Assembly: GCF_016124325.1 (NCBI RefSeq)
Contig: NZ_WGNY01000006.1
Location: forward strand, 62,001 to 126,000
Length of the DNA stretch: 64,000 nt
Direction of reading: 5' to 3'
Source of the DNA: Phenylobacterium sp.
Lineage (GTDB): Bacteria > Pseudomonadota > Alphaproteobacteria > Caulobacterales > Caulobacteraceae
A program made the position numbers and the translations under genes. The notes beneath the pieces were generated by a model. It saw only the letters and a program-made list of their open reading frames with translations. It ran no database searches and was not told where the DNA came from. Every line of letters starts with the position of its first letter. Position 1 is the first letter of the stretch. Shown here in pieces: positions 1 through 7,449 of this stretch.

Positions 1-1
1 G

Positions 2-493
2 CCGATTCTGGCGGTCCGCGGCCGTGGCGTGGGCCTGGGCTTCGACCTCGCCGCCGGCCTGATCGCCGTCACCTGGGACCGCGGCGGGTGGAGCCTCACC
101 TATCGGCTTGAGGAACTGATCGGCGCCGAACTCGTGATCGATCGCCAGGTGGCCGCCCGCGCCTTCCGCGGCGAGGCCCGGCGGGCGCTGGACCAGCTGG
201 CCACGCCCGAGGCGCGGGTGCGCCTGCGCCTCCTGTTCGACGACCCGTCGCACCCCGACTTCCAGCTCGACCTCTGGCTGCCGGAAGACGACGGCGTCCG
301 CGGCCGGCTCGACGCCGAGGACGCCCTGGCCGAGGGCAACCGCTGGATGGCGCGCCTGGAAGCGCTCCTGCGCCGCACGCCTTCGCCCCGGCCCCGAGCC
401 GCCGTTGCGCCCGCCACGGCCGCCCACACGCGGGCCGCCCCTCCGCCCGACGACGATGAGATCGAGGACGAGCCGGAAGACATCATAACTTGA
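2..493 (+). CDS. hypothetical protein, 5' end outside window
   Basis: The reading frame is open to the left edge, so the gene probably begins upstream; an internal GTG at 29 could also start it. The visible 163 residues show a mixed alpha/beta N-terminal part and a C-terminal low-complexity tail: Pro/Ala-rich, then strongly acidic (DDDEIEDEPED) in the last 20 residues. No catalytic motif is recognisable. It ends 45 nt before nnrU on the same strand, so the two could share a transcript. Function unknown. Confidence 0.6.
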   Translation, partial: PILAVRGRGVGLGFDLAAGLIAVTWDRGGWSLTYRLEELIGAELVIDRQVAARAFRGEARRALDQLATPEARVRLRLLFDDPSHPDFQLDLWLPEDDGVRGRLDAEDALAEGNRWMARLEALLRRTPSPRPRAAVAPATAAHTRAAPPPDDDEIEDEPEDIIT

Positions 494-538
494 CGATGTA
501 AATTTATCGGGCAGTCTCCCGCGAAGGAGGATCGCGCC

Positions 539-1231
539 ATGCCGAACCTGATCGCCGCCGCCGCCTTCTTCGTCCTGATCCACCTGCTGGTCGCTGGAAC
601 CCGCGTCCGCGATGCGGTCACCCGCCGGATCGGCGAAGGCGCCTACATGGGCCTCTTCTCACTGGCCTCGATCGCCGGCCTCGCCTGGCTGATCGTGGGC
701 TTCGGCCAGGCGCGGACCGAAGCCTGGAACCTCGCCTATTGGAACCTGACGCCGGCGACCCGACACCTCCAGATCGGCCTGCAGTTGGTCGCGATGCTGC
801 TCATCGTGCCCGGGCTGACGACGCCCAATCCCACCAGCGTGCGGCAGGAGGGCGCCCTGGACCGGCCCGACGTGATCAAGGGGATGCTGCGGATCACCCG
901 CCATCCGTTCCTGTGGGGCGTGGCGATCTGGGCGGCCGGCCACCTGCTGGTGAACGGCGACCGCGCCAGCATCGTGCTGTTCGGGTCGCTCCTCGCGCTC
1001 GCGCTGTTCGGCACGGCCAGCATCGACGCCAAGCGCAAGCGGGCCCTGGGCGACAAGTGGAACGCCTTCGCGAACCAGACCTCGAACGCGCCCTTCGGGG
1101 CCATCCTCTCCGGGCGCCAGAAGCTGAGCCTGGGCGAGATCGGCTGGTGGCGGATCGTGCTGGCCGTGGCGGTCTGGGCTGGCCTCCTTTGGGGGCACCC
1201 CTACCTGTTCGGCGTCGCCGCCCTGCCCTAG
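539..1231 (+). CDS. nnrU: NnrU family integral membrane protein
   Basis: A 230-residue polytopic membrane protein of the NnrU family, whose members are linked to denitrification and also occur widely in alphaproteobacteria as relatives of isoprenoid or methyl-transferring membrane enzymes. The ATG at 539 follows a strong Shine-Dalgarno (aaggagg at 521-527). Visible are about six hydrophobic segments, the conserved TRHPFLWG motif near residues 118-125 and a basic SIDAKRKRALGDKW loop near 162-175, both typical of the family. No denitrification genes are nearby, so a role in nitric oxide respiration cannot be inferred from context. Confidence 0.85.
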   Translation: MPNLIAAAAFFVLIHLLVAGTRVRDAVTRRIGEGAYMGLFSLASIAGLAWLIVGFGQARTEAWNLAYWNLTPATRHLQIGLQLVAMLLIVPGLTTPNPTSVRQEGALDRPDVIKGMLRITRHPFLWGVAIWAAGHLLVNGDRASIVLFGSLLALALFGTASIDAKRKRALGDKWNAFANQTSNAPFGAILSGRQKLSLGEIGWWRIVLAVAVWAGLLWGHPYLFGVAALP

Positions 1232-1252
1232 AGCCCGCCTGGGCGGGCTCTA
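1229..1252. terminator. hairpin between convergent nnrU and racemase genes
   Basis: A perfect 11-bp inverted repeat (tagagcccgcc / ggcgggctcta) starts on the nnrU stop codon. Its position between two convergent genes suggests a bidirectional terminator. The flanking U-tract is poor (tatacctttg on the plus side), so termination may be weak or aided by Rho. Confidence 0.6.
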
Positions 1253-1283
1253 TACCTTTGAAAATCGAGCCTTCTTGTTCGGA

Positions 1284-2003
1284 TCAAGTGATCCCGCTTG
1301 ATCCCGGAAGGCTCGGGTCGAGTGCAGATTCGACCGCGGCCTCGCAGTGGACGATGGCGGTGTCGACCACCGGGACGTCGATGTCGCGGGGGCTCAGCAG
1401 CAAGCCCACCTCGGTGCAGCCGAAGATCACGCCGTCGGCGCCGGCGGCGCGGCCCTTGGCCACCATCTCCAGCGCGCGCGCCTTCGATCCGGCGTCGATC
1501 ACGCCCTGGCAGAGCTCATCGTAGATGATCGATTGCAGCCGCGCCCGGTCGGGCGCGTCGGGGATCAGGGGCTCCAGGCCAGCGGCCTTCAGCCGGTCCT
1601 TGTAGAAGTCCTTCTCCATGGTGAAGCGCGTGGCGAGCAGCAGCGGACGGCTCACGCCGCGCGCCTTCAGGACCGCCGCCGTGGCGTCGCCGATATGCAG
1701 GAACGGAACCGAGATCGCCTGGCGGATGGCGTCAGCGTTCAGGTGCATGGTGTTGGTGGCGAGGATCACCAGGTCCGCGCCGGCCATCTCGAGCCGGCGC
1801 GCCGCCTCCGCCAGGATCGCACCCGTCTCGTCCCAGCGGTCGGCGGCCTGGAGTTCGGCGATGGGCGCGAAATCGACCGAGCGGATCAGGAGCTCGGCCG
1901 AGTGCAGCCCGCCCAGCCGTTCGCGGACTAGGCGGTTGAGCTCGCGGTAGTAGACCGCCGTGGACTCGGCGCTCATGCCGCCCAGCACGCCGATGGTGCG
2001 CAT
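1284..2003 (-). CDS. YgeA-type aspartate/glutamate (broad amino acid) racemase
   Basis: A 239-residue member of the Asp/Glu racemase superfamily, PLP-independent enzymes that interconvert D- and L-amino acids with two acid-base residues. The GVLGGMSAESTAVYY N-terminus closely matches E. coli YgeA. As in YgeA, the first catalytic position is Thr83 (ATNTMH) in place of Cys, while Cys196 (FGCTE) is kept, so broad-specificity racemisation through one thiol is expected. It starts 20 nt after the ilvD stop on the same strand and is probably cotranscribed, which would place it near branched-chain amino acid synthesis. Its last residues (DPSLPGSSGIT) are probably a non-conserved tail. Confidence 0.87.
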   Translation of the reverse strand: MRTIGVLGGMSAESTAVYYRELNRLVRERLGGLHSAELLIRSVDFAPIAELQAADRWDETGAILAEAARRLEMAGADLVILATNTMHLNADAIRQAISVPFLHIGDATAAVLKARGVSRPLLLATRFTMEKDFYKDRLKAAGLEPLIPDAPDRARLQSIIYDELCQGVIDAGSKARALEMVAKGRAAGADGVIFGCTEVGLLLSPRDIDVPVVDTAIVHCEAAVESALDPSLPGSSGIT

Positions 2004-2023
2004 CTCCGCGCCCGTCCGCGGCG

Positions 2024-3865
2024 TCAGGGCAGCCGGCTGACGTCGCGCACCGCGCCGCGGGCGGCGCTGGTGGTGAACGCCGCATAGGCCTTGAGCGCCG
2101 ACGACACCTTGCGGCTGCGCGGCGCGGCGGGCTCGAAGCCCTTGGCGGCCTGAGCCGCCTGGCGCGCGTCCAGCACCTCCTGCGGAACGGCGAGTTCGAT
2201 GGTGCGTCCCGGGATGTTGATGCGGATCAGGTCGCCGTCTTCCACCAGCGCGATCATCCCGCCTTCGGCCGCCTCGGGCGAGACGTGGCCGATAGAGAGC
2301 CCCGAGGTGCCGCCCGAGAAGCGGCCGTCGGTGATCAGGGCGCAGGCTTTGCCCAGGCCCTTCGATTTCAGATAGCTGGTGGGATACAGCATCTCCTGCA
2401 TCCCCGGGCCCCCGCGCGGGCCCTCGTAGCGGATCACCACCACGTCGCCGGCGACCACCTTGCCGGTCAGAATGGCGGAGACGGCCGCGTCCTGGCTCTC
2501 GTAGACCTTGGCCGGCCCTTCGAAGACCAGGATGGAATCATCCACGCCGGCGGTCTTCACGATGCAGCCGTCCAGCGCCAGGTTGCCGCTCAGCACCGCC
2601 AGGCCGCCATCCTTGGAGAAGGCGTGCTCGGCGTCGCGGATGACGCCGGCTTCGCGGTCGAGGTCCAGATCGTCCCACCGGCGGGACTGGCTGAAGGCCG
2701 TCTGGGTCGGCACGCCGCCGGGGGCGGCCTTGTAGAAGGTCGCCACGGTGTCGCTGTTGGTCTGGCGGATGTCCCAGCGGGCGATGGCTTCGCCGAGGCT
2801 GGGCGTATGCACCGTGGGCACGTCGGCGTGCAGCAGGCCCGCGCGGCCGAGCTCGCCCAGGATCGCCATGATCCCGCCCGCGCGGTGGACGTCCTCCATG
2901 TGGACGTCGTTCTTGGCCGGCGCGACCTTGCACAGGCACGGCACGCGGCGCGACAGCCGGTCGATGTCCTCCATGGTGAAAGGCACCTCGCCCTCGGCGG
3001 CGGCGGCCAGCAGGTGGAGGACCGTGTTGGTGGATCCCCCCATGGCGATATCCAGGCTCATGGCGTTCTCGAACGCCTCGAAGCTGGCGATCGCGCGCGG
3101 CAGCACGCTCGCGTCGTCCTGCTCGTAGTGGCGGCGGGCCAGGTCGACGATGAGGTGACCGGCCTCGAGGAACAGGCGCTCCCGGTCCGCATGCGTCGCC
3201 AGCACTGAGCCGTTGCCAGGCAGCGACAGCCCCAGCGCTTCCGTCAGGCAGTTCATCGAATTGGCCGTGAACATGCCCGAACACGAGCCGCAGGTCGGGC
3301 AGGCCGACCGTTCGATCGCCTTCACGTCCTCTTCGGACACCCGCTCGTCCGCCGCCGCGACCATGGCGTCGATCAGGTCGAGGGCGACTTCCTTGCCGCC
3401 CAGCACCACCTTGCCCGCTTCCATCGGCCCGCCCGAGACGAACACCGAGGGGATGTTCACCCGCATGGCGGCCATCAGCATGCCGGGGGTGATCTTGTCG
3501 CAGTTCGAGATGCAGACCATGGCGTCGGCGCAGTGGGCGTTGACCATGTACTCGACGCTGTCGGCGATCAGCTCGCGCGACGGCAGGCTGTAGAGCATGC
3601 CGTCGTGGCCCATGGCGATACCGTCATCCACCGCGATGGTGTTGAATTCCTTGGCCACGCCACCGGCGCGCTCGATTTCGCGCGCCACGAGCTGCCCGAG
3701 ATCCTTGAGATGGACATGGCCGGGCACGAACTGGGTGAACGAGTTCACCACCGCGATGATCGGCTTGCCGAAGTCCGCGTCCTTCATGCCCGTGGCGCGC
3801 CACAGGCCGCGGGCGCCGGCCATGTTGCGGCCGTGAGTGGAGGTTCGGGAGCGATACGCGGGCAT
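2024..3865 (-). CDS. ilvD: dihydroxy-acid dehydratase
   Basis: Converts 2,3-dihydroxy-isovalerate and 2,3-dihydroxy-3-methylvalerate to the 2-keto acids in valine, isoleucine and pantothenate synthesis; cytosolic Fe-S enzyme. The 613-residue protein aligns by eye with E. coli IlvD end to end: [10 protein letters not shown] near the N-terminus, cluster cysteines in [12 protein letters not shown] and [13 protein letters not shown], and GPKGGPGMQE-like and [11 protein letters not shown] blocks near the C-terminus. The ATG at 3865 ([10 protein letters not shown]) is preferred over an in-frame TTG six bases upstream because it matches the family start. The long upstream region holds a terminator-bearing leader or sRNA candidate. 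Confidence 0.97.
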   Translation of the reverse strand: MPAYRSRTSTHGRNMAGARGLWRATGMKDADFGKPIIAVVNSFTQFVPGHVHLKDLGQLVAREIERAGGVAKEFNTIAVDDGIAMGHDGMLYSLPSRELIADSVEYMVNAHCADAMVCISNCDKITPGMLMAAMRVNIPSVFVSGGPMEAGKVVLGGKEVALDLIDAMVAAADERVSEEDVKAIERSACPTCGSCSGMFTANSMNCLTEALGLSLPGNGSVLATHADRERLFLEAGHLIVDLARRHYEQDDASVLPRAIASFEAFENAMSLDIAMGGSTNTVLHLLAAAAEGEVPFTMEDIDRLSRRVPCLCKVAPAKNDVHMEDVHRAGGIMAILGELGRAGLLHADVPTVHTPSLGEAIARWDIRQTNSDTVATFYKAAPGGVPTQTAFSQSRRWDDLDLDREAGVIRDAEHAFSKDGGLAVLSGNLALDGCIVKTAGVDDSILVFEGPAKVYESQDAAVSAILTGKVVAGDVVVIRYEGPRGGPGMQEMLYPTSYLKSKGLGKACALITDGRFSGGTSGLSIGHVSPEAAEGGMIALVEDGDLIRINIPGRTIELAVPQEVLDARQAAQAAKGFEPAAPRSRKVSSALKAYAAFTTSAARGAVRDVSRLP

Positions 3866-4160
3866 GGTCAATCCTGGCGTCGATCTGGCGAAGCGGGGTT
3901 CCCATACGCCGCCCGGCCGGCGGTGGCCAGATCGGTGGCGCGCGCCAAGGCCCCTCCGGGAGTCCCCGGCGGCCGCCGAGCGAAGGACCCGGCGCCCGCC
4001 CCGCTCTACCTATGCGAGCGTCACGCATCTCGAAATATTTCGACTTCGCAACGCAACAACGTTGCTCGGCGAACGCTGAGATTTCCTTTGCGGAGTTGGG
4101 AACGCCGCCATCTCGCATCTGCACGCGCATTCGTTTGAAGCGCGAAATTCAGCTTGCGAA

Positions 4161-4190
4161 AGAAAAAAGGCGCGCCAAGTGGCGCGCCTT
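4161..4190 (-). terminator. strong rho-independent terminator on the minus strand
   Basis: A perfect 10-bp stem (aaggcgcgcc / ggcgcgcctt) with a 4-nt loop at 4167-4190. On the minus strand it is followed directly by TTTTTT, a classic intrinsic terminator. On the plus strand no T-run follows. No annotated minus-strand gene ends here, so it must end a short transcript starting between about 4190 and 4420, or act as an attenuator in a long ilvD leader. Confidence 0.8.
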
Positions 4191-4252
4191 CAGGTTGTTA
4201 TTGGGATGAACAAAGTCCAATGGCGCTTACGTTCACCCGAATGCCGTCTCAT
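4190..4252 (-). CDS. putative 20-residue leader peptide
   Basis: ATG to TGA on the minus strand encodes MRRHSGERKRHWTLFIPITT, ending with TGA overlapping the first base of the terminator stem, the geometry of an attenuator leader peptide. A GGGG run 6 nt upstream could serve as ribosome site. The last codons include Leu, two Ile (one the rare ATA) and two Thr, the end product and precursor amino acids of the ilv pathway, but the enrichment is modest compared with classic ilv leaders. Could be chance within an sRNA. Confidence 0.25.
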   Translation of the reverse strand: MRRHSGERKRHWTLFIPITT

Positions 4253-4311
4253 GACAACCCCAATAAAGTACCAGAATCCCCATTGGATTCGAATACATGA
4301 TATACGCCGTC

Positions 4312-4328
4312 AGTTATCATAGATAACT
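4312..4328. promoter_or_regulatory. operator-like perfect inverted repeat
   Basis: AGTTATC-ATA-GATAACT: 7-bp arms with a 3-nt spacer in an AT-rich stretch 13 nt upstream of the TTGACG-containing leader of the first TonB receptor. It has the size and position of a repressor or activator site. The second receptor has only a half-similar TTATCA upstream (7344-7349). The binding protein is unknown. Confidence 0.4.
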
Positions 4329-4340
4329 CAGCGGGATTCC

Positions 4341-4422
4341 GTTGACGACTTGCCCCGCCTACTTCAGCCTCCCGTTGAGGCGCAGCAGATAAGCGCCCGC
4401 AAGCTGCGGGGAGGCAGTTCCA
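4341..4422 (+). promoter_or_regulatory. promoter/leader of TonB receptor 1, duplicated upstream of receptor 2
   Basis: Contains TTGACGA (4342-4348), 8 nt, then GCCTACTTCAGCCTC, then a GCGCAGCAGATA block and CTGCGGGGAGGCAGTTCC ending at the start codon; GGGGAGG is the ribosome site. The same ordered blocks with the same 8-nt spacing recur before receptor 2 (7365-7449). TTGACG plus a downstream GCCTAC-like element vaguely resembles a Caulobacter housekeeping promoter, but the spacing is short. Confidence 0.45.
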
Positions 4423-7170
4423 ATGGGGTTCAAGCCAAGTCTGTTCGCGTCCAGCGCCCTGCTGGCCGCGGTGGTCGCGACGTCCGCGAATGCGCAGAGC
4501 GCGCGACCTCAGAGTTCCGCCAACGTCGCCACGATCCAGGAACTGGTCGTGACGGCCGAAAAGCGGGAACAGAGCCTGCAGGACGTGCCGGTCGCGGTGT
4601 CGGCCTTCACCGACGAACGGCGCGAGCTGGTCGGGATCAACTCGATCCAGGACATGACCAACTTCACGCCGGGCCTCGTCTACAACAGCTCGACCGACCG
4701 GATCTCGCTGCGTGGCGTGGGCCGCCTCACGAACGTGCTGACCGGCGACGCCGCGGTGGCGAACTACAACGACGGCGTCTACGAGACGTTCGCCGTGCAA
4801 GCCGGCCGCTCGACCCTGTTCCTGGATCGCGTCGAGGTGCTGCGCGGGCCGCAAGGCACGCTCTACGGCCGCAACTCGATCGGCGGGGCGATCAACGAGA
4901 TCTCGAAGAAGCCAACCGAAGACTGGTTCGGCGAGGTCCGCGCCCGCTATCAGAACTACGACTTCGGCACGCTCGAAGGCGCGGTCTCAGGCCCGACTTT
5001 CATTCCCAACGTCCAGTTCCGGCTGGCGGGCAACTGGGAGCGTCAGACCAAGGGCTGGGTCGACAACATCGTGCCCGGCATGCCCGGCGAGGGCGGGGTC
5101 ATCAACCAGTGGTTCGTGGAAGCCCAGCTGCAGGGCAAGTTCTTCGACGACAAGCTCGACGTCTGGATGAAGTACGGCCAGGGCGTGTGGCACAACGGCG
5201 CCGGCGGCCCGGGCAGCCAGTCGGAGGGCTGGACCAACGCCCCCTTCCCCACCTGGGAGTTCGGACCGAACGGCATTCAGCTCAACTCGGGCTACGGCTG
5301 CAGCACCGGCTTCGGCGTGGGCAATGTGGTCAACGTCTCGCCGCTGGGCTGCACCAACCCGGGCTACGATCCCGACGGACGTTCGAAGAGCGCGGCGCGG
5401 ACGATCGCGCGGGCGATCAACTATCGGGTCCGCCTGCCCGTCTACAATACCGAGGCGCTCCACCTCACCTGGCACGCCAAGGACTTCGACATCAAATACG
5501 TCACCGGCGGCGTGAACTACCACTACCGGCTCAGCGGGCCGACCAACACGGCCGGCGGCAATCTGGGCAACGCATCGGCGACCCCGGTCACGTTCTACAC
5601 CCTGGCCAGCGGACAGCGGGTGTTCCCGCAGGAGAGCTTCCTCTATCGCGAGTACAACCAGTTCTGGAGCCACGAACTCAACATCATCTCCACCTGGGAC
5701 AGCCCATTCCAGTACGTGGTCGGCGCCTACTACTTCAACCAGCACATCAACCAGCCCGTCTATACCGAGTTCGCCCAGCAGTCGGAATGGACGGGGCCGT
5801 TCCTGGCGCCGGGCGTCTTCTGCGCCAACACAGGCGGGACATGCCCGCCCAGCCTTCCGCGCCGCTACGACAACCGGCCGCGTTCGGAAGCAACCTCGTA
5901 CGCGTTCTTCAGCCAGATCGACTGGAACATCACGCCCGAGTGGAAGACCACGCTGGGCCTCCGCTACAGCCACGACCGCAAGCAGGGCACGGAGCAGGTC
6001 CGCATCCTGTGCTGGGCGGCGGCCACCTGCTACGGCGTGCCTGGCGAGGTGTTCGGCTCGGCCGTCCCGGTGACCGACATCACGGGCTTCTCGGTCTTCA
6101 TCCCGGCGGCCGGCGACCCCCTGCCGCCCGGGATCACCACGCCCGTCAGCTTCGACCCCAAAACCGGCTTCGCCCAGCGCAGCTACGACGCGACGTGGCA
6201 GGCCACCACCGGCACCGCGGGGATCGAGTGGCAACCCGACCCCTCCACCAACGCCTATTTCAAGTACAGCCGTGGCTACAAGTCGGGCGGCTTCTACGTG
6301 GGGATCTTCACCTTCCTCGCGCCGAACGCCTATGCCCAGAAGGAGACGGTGGACTCGTTCGAGATCGGCCTGAAGAAGGACATCGGCCCGAACCTCCAGG
6401 CCAACCTGGCCGCCTATTACTACCGGTACGACAACCTCCAGGTGCCGATCTCGGTGTTCTCCGGCTTCGGCCAGGTCTCGACCAATTTCTACAACGTGCC
6501 GAAATCGATCTCGAAGGGCTTCGAGGCCGAGATCACCTGGTTGCCGATCGACAACCTGCAGCTCCTGCTGAGCTACTCGTACAACGACGCCTACGTGAAG
6601 ACCGGCACGGCGCTCGACACCGCCGACCCCGCCGCGATCGAGCCGGGCGCCCAGCCGATCGGCGCGCTGGCGACCTGCACGCCCACCTATGCGGGCGGCG
6701 CGCCGTGCGATCCCTGGGTGGTCGCCGGCATCGGCGTCATGCAGCGCAGCCAGGACCTCCATGGCCAGCGCCTGCCGAACGCGCCCAAGAACAAGCTGGC
6801 GCTGAACGCCAGCTACACCTGGCATGAGGTGATGGGCGGCAATCTGGTCGGCTCGGTGAGCTACATCTACCGCGACGTCCAGTACGGCGCCCTCTTCACC
6901 CGCAGCTACAACAAGGCTCCAGATTGGAGCCAGGTGGATGCGCGGCTGACCTGGACCTCGGAAAGCCAGAAGGATCGCGTGATCGTCTTCGTGAAGAACC
7001 TCTTCAACGACCTGACCTATGACGCGGGCGCGTTCGGCAACCGCTTCGTCGGCACGAGCGTCGATCCGGCGACGCTGGCGCCGGTGCGGGTCAACGGGGG
7101 GATCTTCAGCACCTACTCGATCGCGCCGCCGCGTACATACGGGATCGAGGTGCAGCACAAGTTCTTCTAG
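4423..7170 (+). CDS. TonB-dependent outer membrane receptor (tandem copy 1)
   Basis: A 915-residue outer membrane active transporter energised by TonB-ExbBD. Visible: signal peptide 1-25 (SLFASSALLAAVVATSANAQ), TonB-box-like [25 protein letters not shown] at about 37-62, plug domain with the [22 protein letters not shown] signature around 130-152, a beta-barrel rich in aromatic residues, and the C-terminal [12 protein letters not shown] strand ending in Phe. The [15 protein letters not shown] type is common in sphingomonads and Caulobacterales and includes siderophore, plant-compound and oligosaccharide receptors; the ligand cannot be told. Barrel cysteine pairs (for example near 289/303) may form disulfides. 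Followed 279 nt later by a paralogue. Confidence 0.93.
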   Translation: MGFKPSLFASSALLAAVVATSANAQSARPQSSANVATIQELVVTAEKREQSLQDVPVAVSAFTDERRELVGINSIQDMTNFTPGLVYNSSTDRISLRGVGRLTNVLTGDAAVANYNDGVYETFAVQAGRSTLFLDRVEVLRGPQGTLYGRNSIGGAINEISKKPTEDWFGEVRARYQNYDFGTLEGAVSGPTFIPNVQFRLAGNWERQTKGWVDNIVPGMPGEGGVINQWFVEAQLQGKFFDDKLDVWMKYGQGVWHNGAGGPGSQSEGWTNAPFPTWEFGPNGIQLNSGYGCSTGFGVGNVVNVSPLGCTNPGYDPDGRSKSAARTIARAINYRVRLPVYNTEALHLTWHAKDFDIKYVTGGVNYHYRLSGPTNTAGGNLGNASATPVTFYTLASGQRVFPQESFLYREYNQFWSHELNIISTWDSPFQYVVGAYYFNQHINQPVYTEFAQQSEWTGPFLAPGVFCANTGGTCPPSLPRRYDNRPRSEATSYAFFSQIDWNITPEWKTTLGLRYSHDRKQGTEQVRILCWAAATCYGVPGEVFGSAVPVTDITGFSVFIPAAGDPLPPGITTPVSFDPKTGFAQRSYDATWQATTGTAGIEWQPDPSTNAYFKYSRGYKSGGFYVGIFTFLAPNAYAQKETVDSFEIGLKKDIGPNLQANLAAYYYRYDNLQVPISVFSGFGQVSTNFYNVPKSISKGFEAEITWLPIDNLQLLLSYSYNDAYVKTGTALDTADPAAIEPGAQPIGALATCTPTYAGGAPCDPWVVAGIGVMQRSQDLHGQRLPNAPKNKLALNASYTWHEVMGGNLVGSVSYIYRDVQYGALFTRSYNKAPDWSQVDARLTWTSESQKDRVIVFVKNLFNDLTYDAGAFGNRFVGTSVDPATLAPVRVNGGIFSTYSIAPPRTYGIEVQHKFF

Positions 7171-7184
7171 GGCCTGGATTCAGC

Positions 7185-7208
7185 GGGCGCGCGGCCCCCG
7201 GCGCGCCC
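7185..7208 (+). terminator. hairpin after TonB receptor 1
   Basis: GGGCGCGC (7185-7192) pairs with GCGCGCCC (7201-7208) across an 8-nt loop, 14 nt after the stop codon; a short T-run (TTTT) comes only several bases later. A weak intrinsic terminator is likely, which would make receptor 2 depend on its own duplicated promoter. Confidence 0.5.
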
Positions 7209-7364
7209 TCAAAGGTTTTCCCGGAAGAAATTACAAGTCTTGGTAGCTTCCCGCGATCCCGAGTTCGGCTCGCCCGTTCGTTGAGTGCTGCCATCACAAG
7301 GTGTCCGACGTTCAGGGACGCCCACCGTTTCATGGCATTTCGCTTATCAACGTTCATCATTTGC

Positions 7365-7449
7365 GTTGACGTCCCGGCAGGCCTGCTTCAGCCTCTTTTC
7401 CGAAGCGCAACAAATAGCGCTCAACAAAATGCTGCGGGGAGGCAGTTTC
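7365..7449 (+). promoter_or_regulatory. promoter/leader of TonB receptor 2, paralogous to leader 1
   Basis: TTGACGT (7366-7372), 8 nt, GCCTGCTTCAGCCTC, then GCGCAACAAATA and CTGCGGGGAGGCAGTTTC next to the ATG at 7450. Block order, spacing and sequence match the leader at 4341-4422, so the duplication included the control region. The conserved GGGGAGG fixes ATG 7450 as start; the same frame is open further upstream but that part has no signal peptide and no paralogous match. Confidence 0.45.

Larger units (their letters stand above)
4161..4266 (-). ncRNA. candidate small RNA or ilvD transcription-attenuation leader
   Basis: Read on the minus strand, arms at 4259-4266 and 4198-4205 (TTATTGGG / CCCAATAA) close an outer stem, and GGTGAAC (4237-4231) pairs with GTTCATC (4211-4205) with one G-U wobble. 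The strong terminator follows at once. A GCGCC segment (4226-4222) in the inner loop could instead pair with GGCGC of the terminator arm, a possible antiterminator. Two readings fit: a free-standing sRNA, or an attenuator upstream of ilvD. The roughly 295 nt between terminator and ilvD start is long for attenuation, which favours the sRNA reading. Confidence 0.42.
3866..4422. other. 557-nt divergent intergenic region, partly AT-richer than its surroundings
   Basis: Lies between divergent ilvD and the first TonB receptor. From about 4020 to 4340 it is visibly richer in A/T than the rest of the window. It contains palindromes CGAAATATTTCG (4031-4042) and GCAAC-AAC-GTTGC (4053-4065) on the ilvD side, a minus-strand terminator (4161-4190), a foldable element with a small reading frame (4190-4266), an operator-like inverted repeat (4312-4328) and the receptor leader (4341-4422). 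No longer coding sequence with convincing codon usage is seen. Confidence 0.7.

Noticed and set aside
4350-6827. Long plus-strand reading frame of 825 codons in another frame within TonB receptor 1
   Set aside because: Arg/Gly/Pro-rich translation without motifs; a shadow of the receptor gene caused by high GC.
4987-7158. Long antisense reading frame opposite TonB receptor 1
   Set aside because: Low-complexity composition, and the sense frame has a signal peptide, plug and barrel motifs.
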